From the NCBI GenBank assembly GCA_900473185.1, contig UCKU01000001.1, forward strand, positions 108,619-172,618: DNA of 64,000 nucleotides, read 5' to 3'. The translations under genes and the position numbers were made by a program. The notes under the pieces were generated by a model. The model was not told the origin of the DNA. It worked only from the letters and a program-made list of their open reading frames with translations, and ran no database searches. Of the stretch, positions 18,145 through 27,293 are shown in pieces (within the stretch, counting starts at the first letter, position 1; each line of letters begins with the position of its first letter). The DNA is from Hyphomicrobiales bacterium (GTDB taxonomy: Bacteria; Pseudomonadota; Alphaproteobacteria; Rhizobiales; Rhizobiaceae).

Positions 18145-19292
18145 TGGATGCCGCCGCAAACCCGGCGACGGCCGCACCCGTCCGTCCGCCTCGCAAAGGC
18201 CTGCTGTCGCCGACAAACGTCCGCCGCTGGAGGAACTTCAAGGCCAACAAGCGTGGTTACTGGTCGCTCTGGCTGTTCCTCGTCCTCTTCGTGCTCAGCC
18301 TCTTTGCCGAATTCATCGCCAATGACAGGCCGATCGTCGCCTCCTACAAGGGCGAGATCCTCTTCCCCGTCATCATCAATTATCCCGAGGAGAAGTTCGG
18401 CGGCTTCCTGGCCGAGACGGACTACCGCTCCTCCGTCATATCGGACGAGATCAATGCCAATGGCTGGATGATCTGGCCGCCGATCCGCTATTCCTATCAG
18501 TCGGTCAATTCCAATATCCCGCATTCGGCCCCGACCGCGCCCTTCTGGCTGATGTCGAAGGAGGAACGCTGCTCGGCCTATCCGCAGGGCGTCGATGATC
18601 CCGGCTGCAGGCTCGGCAATCTCAACTGGCTCGGCACGGACGATCAGGCACGCGACGTTCTCGCCCGCGTCATCTACGGTTTCCGCATTTCCGTTCTCTT
18701 CGGCCTCGTGCTCACCATCTGCTCGGCCGTCATCGGCGTGACGGCCGGCGCCATCCAGGGTTATTTCGGCGGCTGGACAGACCTGTTTTTCCAGCGCTTC
18801 ATCGAGATCTGGTCCTCGATGCCGGTGCTCTACATCCTGCTGATCATCGCCGCCATCCTGCCGCCCGGCTTCTTCGTGCTGCTCGGCATCATGCTGCTCT
18901 TCTCCTGGGTCGGCTTCGTCGGCGTCGTGCGTGCCGAGTTTCTGCGCGCCCGCAATTTCGAATATGTGCGGGCAGCAAGGGCGCTCGGCGTCAACAACCG
19001 CACCATCATGTGGCGGCACATGCTGCCCAATGCGATGGTCGCGACCCTGACCTTCCTGCCCTTCATCCTCTCCGGCTCGATCACAACGCTGACCTCGCTC
19101 GATTTCCTGGGCTTCGGCATGCCGCCGGGCTCTCCCTCGCTCGGTGAACTGATCGCCCAGGGCAAGGCCAATCTTCAGGCGCCATGGCTCGGGCTCACCG
19201 CCTTCTTCACCATGTCGATCATGCTCTCGCTGCTGATCTTCATCGGCGAAGCGGTGCGCGATGCCTTCGATCCGAGAAAGACGTTCCAATGA
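18144..19292 (+). CDS. yejE: Peptide ABC transporter permease YejE
   Basis: The 382-residue DppC-type permease has an N-terminal cytoplasmic stretch, one helix (WLFLVLFVLSLFAEFIAND), a large periplasmic domain of about 130 residues, then five helices with the ATPase-contact loop RAARALGVNNRTIMWRHMLP. The large periplasmic insertion matches YejE rather than DppC. The start is coupled to the yejB stop (TGATG) and its end to yejF (ATGA). Confidence 0.94.
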   Translation: MDAAANPATAAPVRPPRKGLLSPTNVRRWRNFKANKRGYWSLWLFLVLFVLSLFAEFIANDRPIVASYKGEILFPVIINYPEEKFGGFLAETDYRSSVISDEINANGWMIWPPIRYSYQSVNSNIPHSAPTAPFWLMSKEERCSAYPQGVDDPGCRLGNLNWLGTDDQARDVLARVIYGFRISVLFGLVLTICSAVIGVTAGAIQGYFGGWTDLFFQRFIEIWSSMPVLYILLIIAAILPPGFFVLLGIMLLFSWVGFVGVVRAEFLRARNFEYVRAARALGVNNRTIMWRHMLPNAMVATLTFLPFILSGSITTLTSLDFLGFGMPPGSPSLGELIAQGKANLQAPWLGLTAFFTMSIMLSLLIFIGEAVRDAFDPRKTFQ

Positions 19293-20917
19293 GTGAAACG
19301 CTGCTCTCCGTCCGCGATCTCTCCGTCGCCTTCCATCAGGGTGGCGAAACCTCGCTTGCCGTCGACCGCATTTCCTTCGATATCCGCAAGGGCGAGGTTG
19401 TCGCGCTGGTCGGTGAATCCGGTTCCGGCAAGTCGGTATCGGCAAATTCCATCCTGCGGCTTCTGCCCTATCCCTCGGCTAGCCATCCGAGTGGCGAGAT
19501 CTTCTTCAAGGGCAAGGATCTGCTGAAGGCCTCCGACCGCGAATTGCGCGAAGTTCGTGGCAACGACATCACCATGATCTTCCAGGAGCCGATGACATCG
19601 CTCAATCCGCTCCATACGATCGAGAAGCAGATTGCCGAAATCCTCGCGCTGCATCAGGGCATGACCGGGCAGGCGGCGCGCACCCGCGTGCTGGAATTGC
19701 TGAACCAGGTCGGCATCCGCGAGCCGGAAAAGCGCCTGAAAGCCTATCCGCATGAGCTCTCGGGCGGCCAGCGCCAGCGTGTGATGATCGCCATGGCGCT
19801 CGCCAACCGGCCCGAACTGCTGATTGCCGACGAACCGACCACCGCGCTCGACGTCACCGTCCAGGCGCAGATCCTCGAACTCCTGCGCAAGCTGAAGGGC
19901 GAGCACGGCATGTCCATGCTCTTCATCACCCATGACCTCGGCATCGTGCGCAAATTCGCCGACCGCGTCTGCGTCATGACCAAGGGCAGGATCGTCGAGA
20001 CCGGACCGGTGGAAGAGGTCTTCACCCGTCCGAAGCACGACTATACCCGCCATCTGCTCGCCTCCGAGCCGCGCGGCGAACCGCCGGTGACCGATCCCTC
20101 CAAGCCGGTTGTCATGGAAGGCAATGACATCAAGGTCTGGTTCCCGATCAAGGCCGGTTTCATGCGCAAGGTCGTCGATCACGTGAAGGCCGTCGATGGC
20201 ATCGATCTCACGCTGCGCGCCGGGCAGACGCTGGGCGTCGTCGGTGAATCCGGCTCCGGCAAGACCACGCTCGGATTGGCGCTGACGCGTCTCATCTCGT
20301 CCAAGGGGCGCATTTCCTTCGTCGGAAAAGATATAGCGAGCTATTCATTCACAGACATGCGGCCGCTGCGCAACCAGCTACAGGTCGTCTTCCAGGATCC
20401 CTATGGATCGCTGAGCCCGCGCATGTCCGTCGGCGATATCGTTGCCGAAGGCCTGAAAGTGCACGAGCGCTCGCTCTCTGCCGAAGAGCGCGATGAGCGC
20501 GTCTGCTGGGCGCTCGAAGAAGTCGGCCTCGATCCGCTGACCCGGTGGCGCTTCCCGCATGAATTTTCCGGCGGCCAGCGCCAGCGCATCGCGATTGCCC
20601 GCGCCATGGTGCTGAAGCCGCGCTTCGTCATGCTCGATGAGCCAACCTCGGCGCTCGACATGAGCGTGCAGGCGCAGGTCGTGGACCTGCTGCGCGATCT
20701 GCAGAAGAAGCACGATCTCGCCTACCTCTTCATCAGCCACGACCTGAAAGTGGTCAAGGCGCTCGCCAATGACGTCATCGTCATGCGTTTCGGCAAGGTG
20801 GTGGAGCAGGGGCCGTCAGCGGAGATTTTCCGCGCGCCGAAGGATGATTATACCAGGGCGCTGATGGCCGCCGCCTTCAATATCGAGGCGGTGCCGACGC
20901 CAGCAATTCAGCAGTAA
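19289..20917 (+). CDS. yejF: Peptide ABC transporter ATPase YejF, duplicated domain
   Basis: The 542-residue protein fuses two OppD/OppF-like ATPase domains. Domain 1 has [23 protein letters not shown] and [11 protein letters not shown]. Domain 2 has [24 protein letters not shown] and [11 protein letters not shown]. Both look active. ATG 19289 overlaps the yejE stop as ATGA. It powers uptake by YejABE. The dehydrogenase gene begins 8 bp after its stop, so it may be in the same message. Confidence 0.95.
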   Translation: MSETLLSVRDLSVAFHQGGETSLAVDRISFDIRKGEVVALVGESGSGKSVSANSILRLLPYPSASHPSGEIFFKGKDLLKASDRELREVRGNDITMIFQEPMTSLNPLHTIEKQIAEILALHQGMTGQAARTRVLELLNQVGIREPEKRLKAYPHELSGGQRQRVMIAMALANRPELLIADEPTTALDVTVQAQILELLRKLKGEHGMSMLFITHDLGIVRKFADRVCVMTKGRIVETGPVEEVFTRPKHDYTRHLLASEPRGEPPVTDPSKPVVMEGNDIKVWFPIKAGFMRKVVDHVKAVDGIDLTLRAGQTLGVVGESGSGKTTLGLALTRLISSKGRISFVGKDIASYSFTDMRPLRNQLQVVFQDPYGSLSPRMSVGDIVAEGLKVHERSLSAEERDERVCWALEEVGLDPLTRWRFPHEFSGGQRQRIAIARAMVLKPRFVMLDEPTSALDMSVQAQVVDLLRDLQKKHDLAYLFISHDLKVVKALANDVIVMRFGKVVEQGPSAEIFRAPKDDYTRALMAAAFNIEAVPTPAIQQ

Positions 20918-20925
20918 AGAAGACC

Positions 20926-21885
20926 ATGTCAGCAAGACCTCCCATTCTCGTCGATCTCAAGTTCGATCCTGAAACCGTCGCCCGCATCCTCAAGACCGCC
21001 TTTGCCGACCGCGGCAGCATCAACGCCGCTGACCCCGCCAGCAAGGCACTCGACCTGACCGGCGTGGATTATGCGCTGCTCTGGAAGCCGAATGCCGATA
21101 TCTTCCAGCGCGCGCCGAACCTGAAGGTGCTCTTTTCCGGCGGCGCCGGGGTTGATAGCATCCTGTCCATTCCCGATCTGCCCGATCTGCCGATCGTCCG
21201 CTTCGTCGATCGCAGCCTGACGACGCGCATGAGCGAATGGGTGGTCATGCAGTGCCTCATGCATCTGCGCCTGCAGCGCGAGCATGACCGGGACCAGCGC
21301 GACCGTGTCTGGGGCAAGCTCGTGCCGCCGGAAGCCGCCGAAATCACCGTCGGTGTCATGGGCCTCGGCATTCTCGGCCAGGATGCCGTCGCCAAGCTGC
21401 GCGTCATGGGCTTCAACGTGATCGGCTGGTCGCGCTCCAAGAAAGAGGTTGAAGGCATCGAAACCTTCGACGGCCCGCAGCTCGATACCTTCCTGTCGAA
21501 GACCGACATCGTCGTCGGCCTGCTGCCGCTGACGCCTGACACCACGGGCCTCTACAACAAGGCCTTCTTCGCCAAGCTGCGCCATGGCGGCGCGCTCGGC
21601 AAGCCCGTCTTCGTCAATGCCGGCCGCGGCAAAAGCCAGGTCGAGGCCGATATCGTGGCCGCGGTCGAAGGCGGCGTGCTCGGCGGCGCTTCTCTCGATG
21701 TCTTCGAGGTCGAGCCGCTACCATCAGACAGCCCGCTCTGGCATCTGGAAAATGTCTTCATCACCCCGCATGATGCTGCAATATCGGAGGAAAATGCGCT
21801 TTTCCGCCATGTCGAAACCCAGATCGCCCGTTTCGAACGCGGCGAACCGCTGCAATTCGTCGTCGATCGCAAGGCGGGGTACTAG
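20926..21885 (+). CDS. Glyoxylate/hydroxypyruvate reductase A-like dehydrogenase
   Basis: The 319-residue D-2-hydroxyacid dehydrogenase has the NAD(P)-binding motif GVMGLGILGQDA at about residue 143. The catalytic Arg region is VFVNAGRGKSQ, followed by the Glu in DVFEVEPLP and the His in FITPHDAA. It most resembles GhrA, which reduces glyoxylate and hydroxypyruvate. It lies immediately downstream of yejF; the functional link to peptide uptake is unclear. Confidence 0.87.
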   Translation: MSARPPILVDLKFDPETVARILKTAFADRGSINAADPASKALDLTGVDYALLWKPNADIFQRAPNLKVLFSGGAGVDSILSIPDLPDLPIVRFVDRSLTTRMSEWVVMQCLMHLRLQREHDRDQRDRVWGKLVPPEAAEITVGVMGLGILGQDAVAKLRVMGFNVIGWSRSKKEVEGIETFDGPQLDTFLSKTDIVVGLLPLTPDTTGLYNKAFFAKLRHGGALGKPVFVNAGRGKSQVEADIVAAVEGGVLGGASLDVFEVEPLPSDSPLWHLENVFITPHDAAISEENALFRHVETQIARFERGEPLQFVVDRKAGY

Positions 21886-21910
21886 AGCGCGTCGCGCAAA
21901 AGTGCGGAAC
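21884..21910. repeat. Fragment of rhizobial dispersed intergenic repeat
   Basis: The stretch containing TAGAGCGCGTCGCGCAAAAG overlaps the end of the dehydrogenase gene. It shares the GTCGCGCAAA core with a longer copy at 59853-59935. Sequences of this type are scattered between genes in Rhizobium and relatives. The remainder of the 260-bp gap up to 22145 shows no gene or clear signal. Confidence 0.5.
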
Positions 21911-22145
21911 TATTTGGCAAGCGCCAACAATGGCGGTTTCCGGCCCAGGACGGATTTGCGCGACCTCTGTCGCAGGCCGGTTAACGTCCCCATTTGCCGT
22001 AACGTACTTCCGCGCTGAAACGTAACGATGTCCTCTCTAAAGGTCGCCGGCCCACCCGATCTGTAAGAGGCTTCCAATGTCTTCCATTCGAACCGCTTCT
22101 GTCGCTTGCTACCCTCCAGAACGGAGCAGTCACGGACCGTCATAT

Positions 22146-23027
22146 TCAAATAAAGTCGACGCCTTCCTGATGCGCAACTATCGCGGCATCCAAATTCGAT
22201 ATGTGGCAGCGCCTATAGAAGGTCCGAGTTTCGTCCGGCATGGAGGCAGGGAGCACAACGAAATTCTCAAGCCCCAGGCTCGGCCGTTCCGCCAATAATT
22301 GATCGGCCGGACCTAGCGCTGGCAGTTGAGCGACTTCGTCCCGCAATTTCTGGAAGTAGGCGAGGTTTCTCCCGACAATAGCGGGGTCGTCTGTCTGGCC
22401 ATGTGCCACAATGAGGTGCTTCGGGTTCAGGTCTCGGATTTTCTTCAACGACGAGCAAAGGCTTCGAAGGTCATCCGGCGCTCGGCTCCAGACCTCAGGA
22501 ATAGGATTCTCGACAGCGTCCACGGCCAGGCAAACGCGCAACTCTGGTATCCAGACAGCAACATGATCGGGCGTATGTCCAGGCGTGTGCAGAAGTTCCA
22601 GAGTCAAATCTCCACCATGAAGCACCATGCTCTCACCTGAGAACGTCAAGGTCGGCGGTAGGATTTCAACTTCCTGGAAGCGTGGTTCGAGCGCTCTCTT
22701 TTCCCTTAGTGTTTGCAGGGCCGAAGGGTCGCGCAGTCGCTCCATGGCCTTGTCATGGGCGATAATCGGGACGCCATCTATGGCACGGTTTCCCCAAAAA
22801 TGGTCCCAGTCCATGTGTGAGTTGACGACGAAAAGAGGACGATCTCCACTGACATCGGCCAGAAGTTCCATTGCGCGTCGGCACAGGGCTGGCGTTGCCA
22901 GTGTATCAACCAGTACGTTGAAACGTTCTGTGCGCACGAATACACAATCAACCTCGTCACCTGCGCGAATAACGACAATGCGCTCGTCGAGCCCAGGATA
23001 AGTTGTCAACTCAACATCAAAATCCAT
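22146..23027 (-). CDS. MBL-fold metallo-hydrolase
   Basis: The 293-residue protein has the metallo-beta-lactamase motif in the variant NSHMDWDHFWGN (His-X-Asp-X-Asp-His), then LLHTPGHTPDHVAVW with the metal-binding His and CLAVDAVEN. The HxDWDH variant is common in one MBL subgroup. Members hydrolyse esters, thioesters or lactones; the substrate is not predictable here. It is a lone gene with a short purine-rich leader. Confidence 0.85.
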   Translation of the reverse strand: MDFDVELTTYPGLDERIVVIRAGDEVDCVFVRTERFNVLVDTLATPALCRRAMELLADVSGDRPLFVVNSHMDWDHFWGNRAIDGVPIIAHDKAMERLRDPSALQTLREKRALEPRFQEVEILPPTLTFSGESMVLHGGDLTLELLHTPGHTPDHVAVWIPELRVCLAVDAVENPIPEVWSRAPDDLRSLCSSLKKIRDLNPKHLIVAHGQTDDPAIVGRNLAYFQKLRDEVAQLPALGPADQLLAERPSLGLENFVVLPASMPDETRTFYRRCHISNLDAAIVAHQEGVDFI

Positions 23028-23180
23028 CGTCGTCCTTCGTCCGTCTGCTGGTCCCGAATAACCCCCAGCTTATTAGAAGCTTCACTGGGATGTGCAATGT
23101 CCGCTTCTGGCGCGAAGCAGAAAATGACCCAGGGGCTTCTCGGGCCTGAGCGTGTGCGGCCCTCGCGCTTGATGACGTGA

Positions 23181-23429
23181 TCATGGGAGGCTCAAGTCCA
23201 AGCCGAGCTTGCTGCTAAGGACGAAGGCGACGAGCCCTACGCCGAGTAGCGCCAGCGCAAAGACTGCGGCCATCGTGCCGCCCGTGCGCAGTACCGCTCG
23301 CCTCTCCGCTATCTCCGCTCGATCGTAATGCCACTTGATGGCGAAGAACATGGCCGTTCCGAAAGCGATAAGCTTGAACGTAACGAAGACTACAGGGACC
23401 CAATCCATATCAAGGACTCTCATGTGCAT
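23181..23429 (-). CDS. Small two-helix membrane protein
   Basis: The 82-residue protein has two predicted membrane helices, at about residues 11-31 (VPVVFVTFKLIAFGTAMFFA) and 52-72 (MAAVFALALLGVGLVAFVL), joined by a charged loop. The start is either Met1 or Met8 (MDWVPVV, position 23408); each has a weak ribosome binding site. No function is known to me. The gaps 23028-23180 and 23430-23617 show nothing further. Confidence 0.65.
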   Translation of the reverse strand: MHMRVLDMDWVPVVFVTFKLIAFGTAMFFAIKWHYDRAEIAERRAVLRTGGTMAAVFALALLGVGLVAFVLSSKLGLDLSLP

Positions 23430-23617
23430 CAGCTACGCGCCTTATGATCTCATCTTAGGCAAACGCATACTTCCTATTATGCAATGCAGATATGTAATGG
23501 GCGGCTTTGCGATAACGGCATGCTCCAGAAAGCCCTTTGGAACCATCCCGCACCGCTCCTCGTTTCCTGACAGGATCTCCGCGAGCCTTGCCCGCGGAAT
23601 ACCGGAAGGAGACGACC

Positions 23618-23905
23618 ATGGCTCATTTGGGAACGCGGTGGGAAAGGTCCGATCGCAAGCTTCATGCCGAAGAACGGATTTCGCCTGCCAAGGCCAGGCA
23701 GGGCCGTACGGGTTATCGCATCCTGACCGTGCTGGCGGCGGCGCTGGTGCTGGCCTTCCTCGTCTGGATCCCCGTCGCAATCTGGGGTCAGAAGCAAGCC
23801 ACTGACATCGCCCCGCTGCAGCCGGGCCACGAGATGCAGTCGCAGCTTCCGGCAGCTCCCGCACAGAACGCCACCCCGGCCCAGCCCGTAAGTCCAGCGC
23901 AGTAA
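23618..23905 (+). CDS. Small single-pass membrane protein
   Basis: The 95-residue protein starts at ATG 23618, which has AAGGAG about seven bases upstream; the longer in-frame opening before it lacks such a site. A basic cytoplasmic N-terminus is followed by one helix (about residues 33-55, ILTVLAAALVLAFLVWIPVA) and a Pro/Ala/Gln-rich periplasmic tail. Function unknown. Confidence 0.65.
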   Translation: MAHLGTRWERSDRKLHAEERISPAKARQGRTGYRILTVLAAALVLAFLVWIPVAIWGQKQATDIAPLQPGHEMQSQLPAAPAQNATPAQPVSPAQ

Positions 23906-24051
23906 CGGGTCTGGCGAGGGCGACACGTTGCCTGTTGTTTTTTCTGGACTTTGCCGATCGATTTTTCGATAAGAAAGCGCACGAGCCGGTTTCGTGCGCT
24001 GGCCGTTACCAAGGCCGCACCTGACCGGATTGGCGGACAGGCAGGAGTTTC

Positions 24052-25356
24052 ATGGCCAGGACCGATATCGCAAGGCGCGTCTATAATCATACCTGGAAAC
24101 TCGATCCGATCGTGCGCAGCCTGATCGATACGGATTTCTACAAGCTCCTGATGCTGCAGATGATCTGGAAGCTCTATCCTGACGTCAACGCCTCCTTCAC
24201 GCTCATCAACCGTACCAAGCGCGTGCGCCTCGCCGAACAGATTGACGAGGGCGAGTTGCGCGAGCAGCTCGATCACGCGCGCACTCTGAAACTCGCCAAG
24301 AAGGAAATGATCTGGCTCGCCGGTAACAGCTTCTATGGCCGCGCCCAGATCTTCGAGCCGGAATTCCTGGCCTGGCTCTCCAATTTCCAGCTGCCGGAAT
24401 ATGAGCTCTCCAAGAAGGACGGGCAATATGTGCTCGATTTCCATGGGTCGTGGAAGGAAACGACCATGTGGGAAATCCCGGCCCTCGCCATCGTCAACGA
24501 GATGCGCTCGCGCGCAGCCATGAAGGCGATGGGCCCTTTCACGCTCGATGTTCTCTATGCCCGCGCCAAGGCCAAGATGTGGGCCAAGGTGGAAAAGCTG
24601 CGTGAATTGCCGGGTCTGCGCATTTCCGATTTCGGCACCCGCCGCCGCCACAGTTTCCTCTGGCAGCGCTGGTGCGTGGAAGCGCTGAAGGAAGGCATCG
24701 GCCCGGCCTTTACCGGCACCAGCAATGTATTGCTCGCTATGGATTCCGATCTCGAAGCCGTCGGCACCAATGCGCATGAGCTGCCGATGGTGGCAGCCGC
24801 CCTTGCCGAGACCGACGAGCAGCTCAAGAACGCGCCCTACAAGGTGCTGCGCGACTGGAACAAGCTCTATGGCGGCAACCTCTTGATCGTCCTGCCGGAC
24901 GCCTTCGGAACGGCCGCCTTCCTGCGTGATGCGCCGGAATGGGTGGCCGACTGGACCGGTTTCCGCCCGGATAGCGCCCCGCCGGTCGAAGGCGGCGAAA
25001 AGATCATCGACTGGTGGAAGAAGATGGGCCGCGACCCGCGCCAGAAGCTCCTGATCTTCTCCGATGGCCTCGATGTCGATGCGATCATCGACACCTACAA
25101 GCATTTCGAAGGCCGCGTCCGCATGAGCTTCGGCTGGGGCACGAACCTGACGAATGACTTCGCCGGCTGCGCGCCGAACGACAGTTCCGATTTCCTGCCG
25201 ATTTCCATCGTCTGCAAGGTCAGCGACGCCAACGGCCGCCCGGCGGTCAAGCTCTCGGACAATCCGCAAAAGGCGACCGGCGAACCGGCCGAGGTCGAGC
25301 GCTATCTGAAATTCTTCGGCACTGAGGACCGCACCGATCAGGCTGTCCTGGTTTAG
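24052..25356 (+). CDS. pncB: Nicotinate phosphoribosyltransferase
   Basis: The 434-residue enzyme makes nicotinate mononucleotide from nicotinate and PRPP in NAD salvage. Typical segments are [17 protein letters not shown] at the N-terminus, [17 protein letters not shown] with the phosphorylated histidine region, [11 protein letters not shown], and the phosphate-binding [10 protein letters not shown] near the C-terminus. Length matches the bacterial PncB family. It is monocistronic, with a single-pass membrane protein gene 146 bp upstream. Confidence 0.96.
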   Translation: MARTDIARRVYNHTWKLDPIVRSLIDTDFYKLLMLQMIWKLYPDVNASFTLINRTKRVRLAEQIDEGELREQLDHARTLKLAKKEMIWLAGNSFYGRAQIFEPEFLAWLSNFQLPEYELSKKDGQYVLDFHGSWKETTMWEIPALAIVNEMRSRAAMKAMGPFTLDVLYARAKAKMWAKVEKLRELPGLRISDFGTRRRHSFLWQRWCVEALKEGIGPAFTGTSNVLLAMDSDLEAVGTNAHELPMVAAALAETDEQLKNAPYKVLRDWNKLYGGNLLIVLPDAFGTAAFLRDAPEWVADWTGFRPDSAPPVEGGEKIIDWWKKMGRDPRQKLLIFSDGLDVDAIIDTYKHFEGRVRMSFGWGTNLTNDFAGCAPNDSSDFLPISIVCKVSDANGRPAVKLSDNPQKATGEPAEVERYLKFFGTEDRTDQAVLV

Positions 25357-25433
25357 GTCACCATGGATCAGGTGCGCAAGCACTACGCCGGTCCCGGAAA
25401 GGTCAACGGCTACGCCTGACGCGCCGAAGCCCC

Positions 25434-25748
25434 CTACGCTCCAACGATTTCGCTGATCTGCACGATGGGCGCGATGTCCGTATAGTTGGCGACATCAGCG
25501 ACGATCTCCGCGCGGTGGGGACCGAACGCCTCCTGGAATGTCCCCAGGGTCGGCGAGTAGATGTGGCACGCCGCGACGAACTCCGGCGCACTTCCAGGTT
25601 CGCCACCTGCAAGGCCCTTATCGATCTCGTAGCGCAGGCAGGCATCGCCGAGCCGTTCCTGGATCAGTGGCATGTGGCGGGTGCGATAGTAGTCGTGATC
25701 GAACTTCGAGCCGCCATTGGCCGGATAGTAGACGCTCATCTTGATCAT
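25434..25748 (-). CDS. EthD-domain protein
   Basis: The 104-residue protein belongs to the dimeric alpha/beta-barrel EthD family: it opens MIKMSVYYP and has the HDYYRTRHMPLIQERLG segment. Members are small enzymes or accessory proteins of catabolic operons, but no catabolic partner is seen here. It faces pncB tail to tail. Confidence 0.8.
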   Translation of the reverse strand: MIKMSVYYPANGGSKFDHDYYRTRHMPLIQERLGDACLRYEIDKGLAGGEPGSAPEFVAACHIYSPTLGTFQEAFGPHRAEIVADVANYTDIAPIVQISEIVGA

Positions 25749-25808
25749 GGTCGGGCTCCTGCCTGAACGCCTCTCCGAGCGTCCGAGGGGCTTTTCTAGG
25801 TCGCCGAC

Positions 25809-25946
25809 TCATAAAGCGCAACCCGCGCCGGCCATCTCGAGGCGCAAGGCATCACTGTCGTAGGCGCGATCGGCGAGCAGCACGTCGCCGCCGCCGAGCG
25901 TATCGAGCATGTCGGCGGCGCTCTTGACCGCGGTGCTCTTGTTCCC
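25809..25946 (-). mobile_element. IS5-type transposase remnant
   Basis: On the minus strand about 45 codons between two stops read TAVKSAADMLDTLGGGDVLL followed by ADRAYDSDALRLEMAGAG. This resembles the catalytic-core region of IS5-family DDE transposases, where the aspartate of the AD-x-AYD motif is the second D. Both ends are lost, so this is a fossil. It sits against the terminator of the next gene. Confidence 0.65.
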
Positions 25947-25951
25947 TCATG

Positions 25952-25980
25952 AAAAAGGCGCCGCCTTGCCGGCAGCGCCT
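25952..25980 (-). terminator. Rho-independent terminator of the secreted protein gene
   Basis: On the minus strand AGGCGCTGCC pairs with GGCGGCGCCT (one mismatch or wobble) around a short loop and is followed by TTTTT. It lies 16 bp after the stop of the gene ending at 25996. Confidence 0.75.
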
Positions 25981-25995
25981 CGCATTGTCTCAATG

Positions 25996-26487
25996 TCAGC
26001 CGGCCGGCTTCAGCGAGCTGATGATGGCGATCAGCTCGTCGTCATGGGCATCCTGCTTGCCCTTGGTGCCCCAATAGGTGATCAGCAGCAGCTTGCCTTC
26101 AGCAGGCGAAAGCACGGCAACGCCGATATTGACCGGGCCTTCCTTGTCGCTGCCGTCCCAGTCGAAGGTTTTCATCTTCATGCCGTTGATCTCGGCTTCG
26201 GACTCCTTCTGGGTCTTCTCCTCGATGCTCACGCCGTTCTTCTGCAGGAAGGCGAAGGCTTCGTCGATGATCTTGTCGCTGGTCTTTTCATCGGCAACGT
26301 CGATCGAAAGATAGATCGCCGAATCGGCCGACGAAGCGTCGATGCCGGTCTCCGTTTCCTTCGGTCCCCAGTTGTCGGGAATGGTGACGGTCGCGACCGG
26401 ATCGTCGCTCGGAAATTCCAGCGTTTCCGCCTGGGCCATCACAGGCAGGAATGCCGCAAAGGCTGCAGCAATGATGAGTTTCTTCAT
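25996..26487 (-). CDS. Secreted protein of unknown function
   Basis: Read from ATG 26487 (MKKLIIAAAFAAFLPVMAQA) the product is 163 residues with a classic signal peptide cleaved near residue 20. An in-frame extension upstream is rejected because it places 34 unrelated residues before the signal. The mature part is acidic with an alternating pattern (AEINGMKMKTFDWDGSDKEG) that suggests a beta-rich periplasmic domain. I do not recognise the family. Confidence 0.8.
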   Translation of the reverse strand: MKKLIIAAAFAAFLPVMAQAETLEFPSDDPVATVTIPDNWGPKETETGIDASSADSAIYLSIDVADEKTSDKIIDEAFAFLQKNGVSIEEKTQKESEAEINGMKMKTFDWDGSDKEGPVNIGVAVLSPAEGKLLLITYWGTKGKQDAHDDELIAIISSLKPAG

Positions 26488-26730
26488 GGTAAGTCCCCGG
26501 ATGGTCGCGCCCGGCGGGCAGCAGCCCTTGCCACCCCTCTCGCTCCGGATCGCGCCACACCCTTTTGTTATCGGCTTTTGCTTTGCCAAGCCTTACCGGG
26601 CGCGGGGGCAGACGCATGCCATCGCAATCCATTTTTGGTGTCTTCAGGAAAATGGCGGGCAGGGAGCTGCCAAATGTGTCCTGAGCCAAGGAGATGCTCC
26701 ACCGCATCGGTGTGACTTCTTCCCGACAAC

Positions 26731-26770
26731 TATCCGCCTCTACGGATACGCCTGGATACGTCAGGATCTG
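26731..26770. promoter_or_regulatory. Phased repeats upstream of the AlpA-like gene
   Basis: Three direct repeats, GGATACG (26744), GGATACG (26754) and GGATCTG (26764), recur every 10 bp. They overlap an inverted repeat TATCCG-N6-CGGATA (26731-26748). The array ends ten bases before the gene's start codon. One-turn spacing on one DNA face suits cooperative binding by a small helix-turn-helix protein, so autoregulation by the neighbouring gene is likely. Confidence 0.5.
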
Positions 26771-26780
26771 GAGAGAAACC

Positions 26781-26969
26781 GTGGAAGTCATCCCGAAAAT
26801 TCTGCTGAACATCAGGCAAGTCACCGAGACGACCGGCATCAGCCGCGCCAGCATCTACCGGCAGATGAAGGCCGGTCAGCTTCCCTTCGTGAAAGTCGGT
26901 TCCCGCACGCTCTTCCGCCCGGCGGATCTGCAGGATTTCGTCAATCGGAACGTCCAGGCTTCGGGCTAG
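26781..26969 (+). CDS. AlpA/excisionase-like helix-turn-helix protein
   Basis: Using GTG 26781, which has GGAGAGA at good spacing, the product has 62 residues. An ATG in frame at 26694 touches its AAGGAG and lies before the operator repeats, so it is less likely. The fold is a MerR-like winged helix of the AlpA/Xis type: LLNIRQVTETTGISRASIYR, then MKAGQLPFVKVGSRTLFRP. Such proteins control excision and replication genes of prophages and satellites. The primase gene 325 bp downstream fits an alpA-primase module. Confidence 0.85.
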   Translation: MEVIPKILLNIRQVTETTGISRASIYRQMKAGQLPFVKVGSRTLFRPADLQDFVNRNVQASG

Positions 26970-26983
26970 CGCCTTCATCGGTC

Positions 26984-27230
26984 AGGTGCCCGAAGGGTCG
27001 GATGAGGACCGCAGATGCCGACGGACGATGCTGCCACGCGGCGGCGACGTACTGTTCGATACTGTCATCGAGAGGGCTGAGATCGTCTTTTGATGGCTGG
27101 CCTGGTGCCTGTAGCCCCCTCATCCGCCCTTCGGGCACCTTCTCCCCACTGAGGAGAAGGGGACGTGCCGCGGCGCCTGTTTCCCCCTTCTCCCCTCGGG
27201 GAGAAGGTGCCCGAAGGGCGGATGAGGGGG
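26984..27230. repeat. Rhizobial mosaic repeat, inverted pair plus partial copy
   Basis: Two perfect 33-bp inverted arms occupy 27115-27147 and 27198-27230. Each contains CATCCGCCCTTCGGGCACC, itself partly palindromic, and a CTTCTCCCC end. The 50-bp centre holds further GGAGAAGGGG-type sequence. A third, shorter copy lies at 26984-27007. This matches the style of RIME-like elements common in Rhizobium and Sinorhizobium. It fills most of the gap between the AlpA-like gene and the primase gene. Confidence 0.75.
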
Positions 27231-27293
27231 CCACGGGCGATGCATCAAATGACCCCGGCAAAAGATCAAGCTTTAACTCGCACGGAAAATTTC

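Noticed and set aside
25363..25419. An 18-codon frame MDQVRKHYAGPGKVNGYA after pncB
   Set aside because: Too short, with no ribosome binding site and no recognised similarity; it may be a gene fragment, but this cannot be supported.
26984..27230. Repeats considered as a CRISPR array
   Set aside because: The copies are inverted, only three in number and irregularly spaced, and no cas genes are present.
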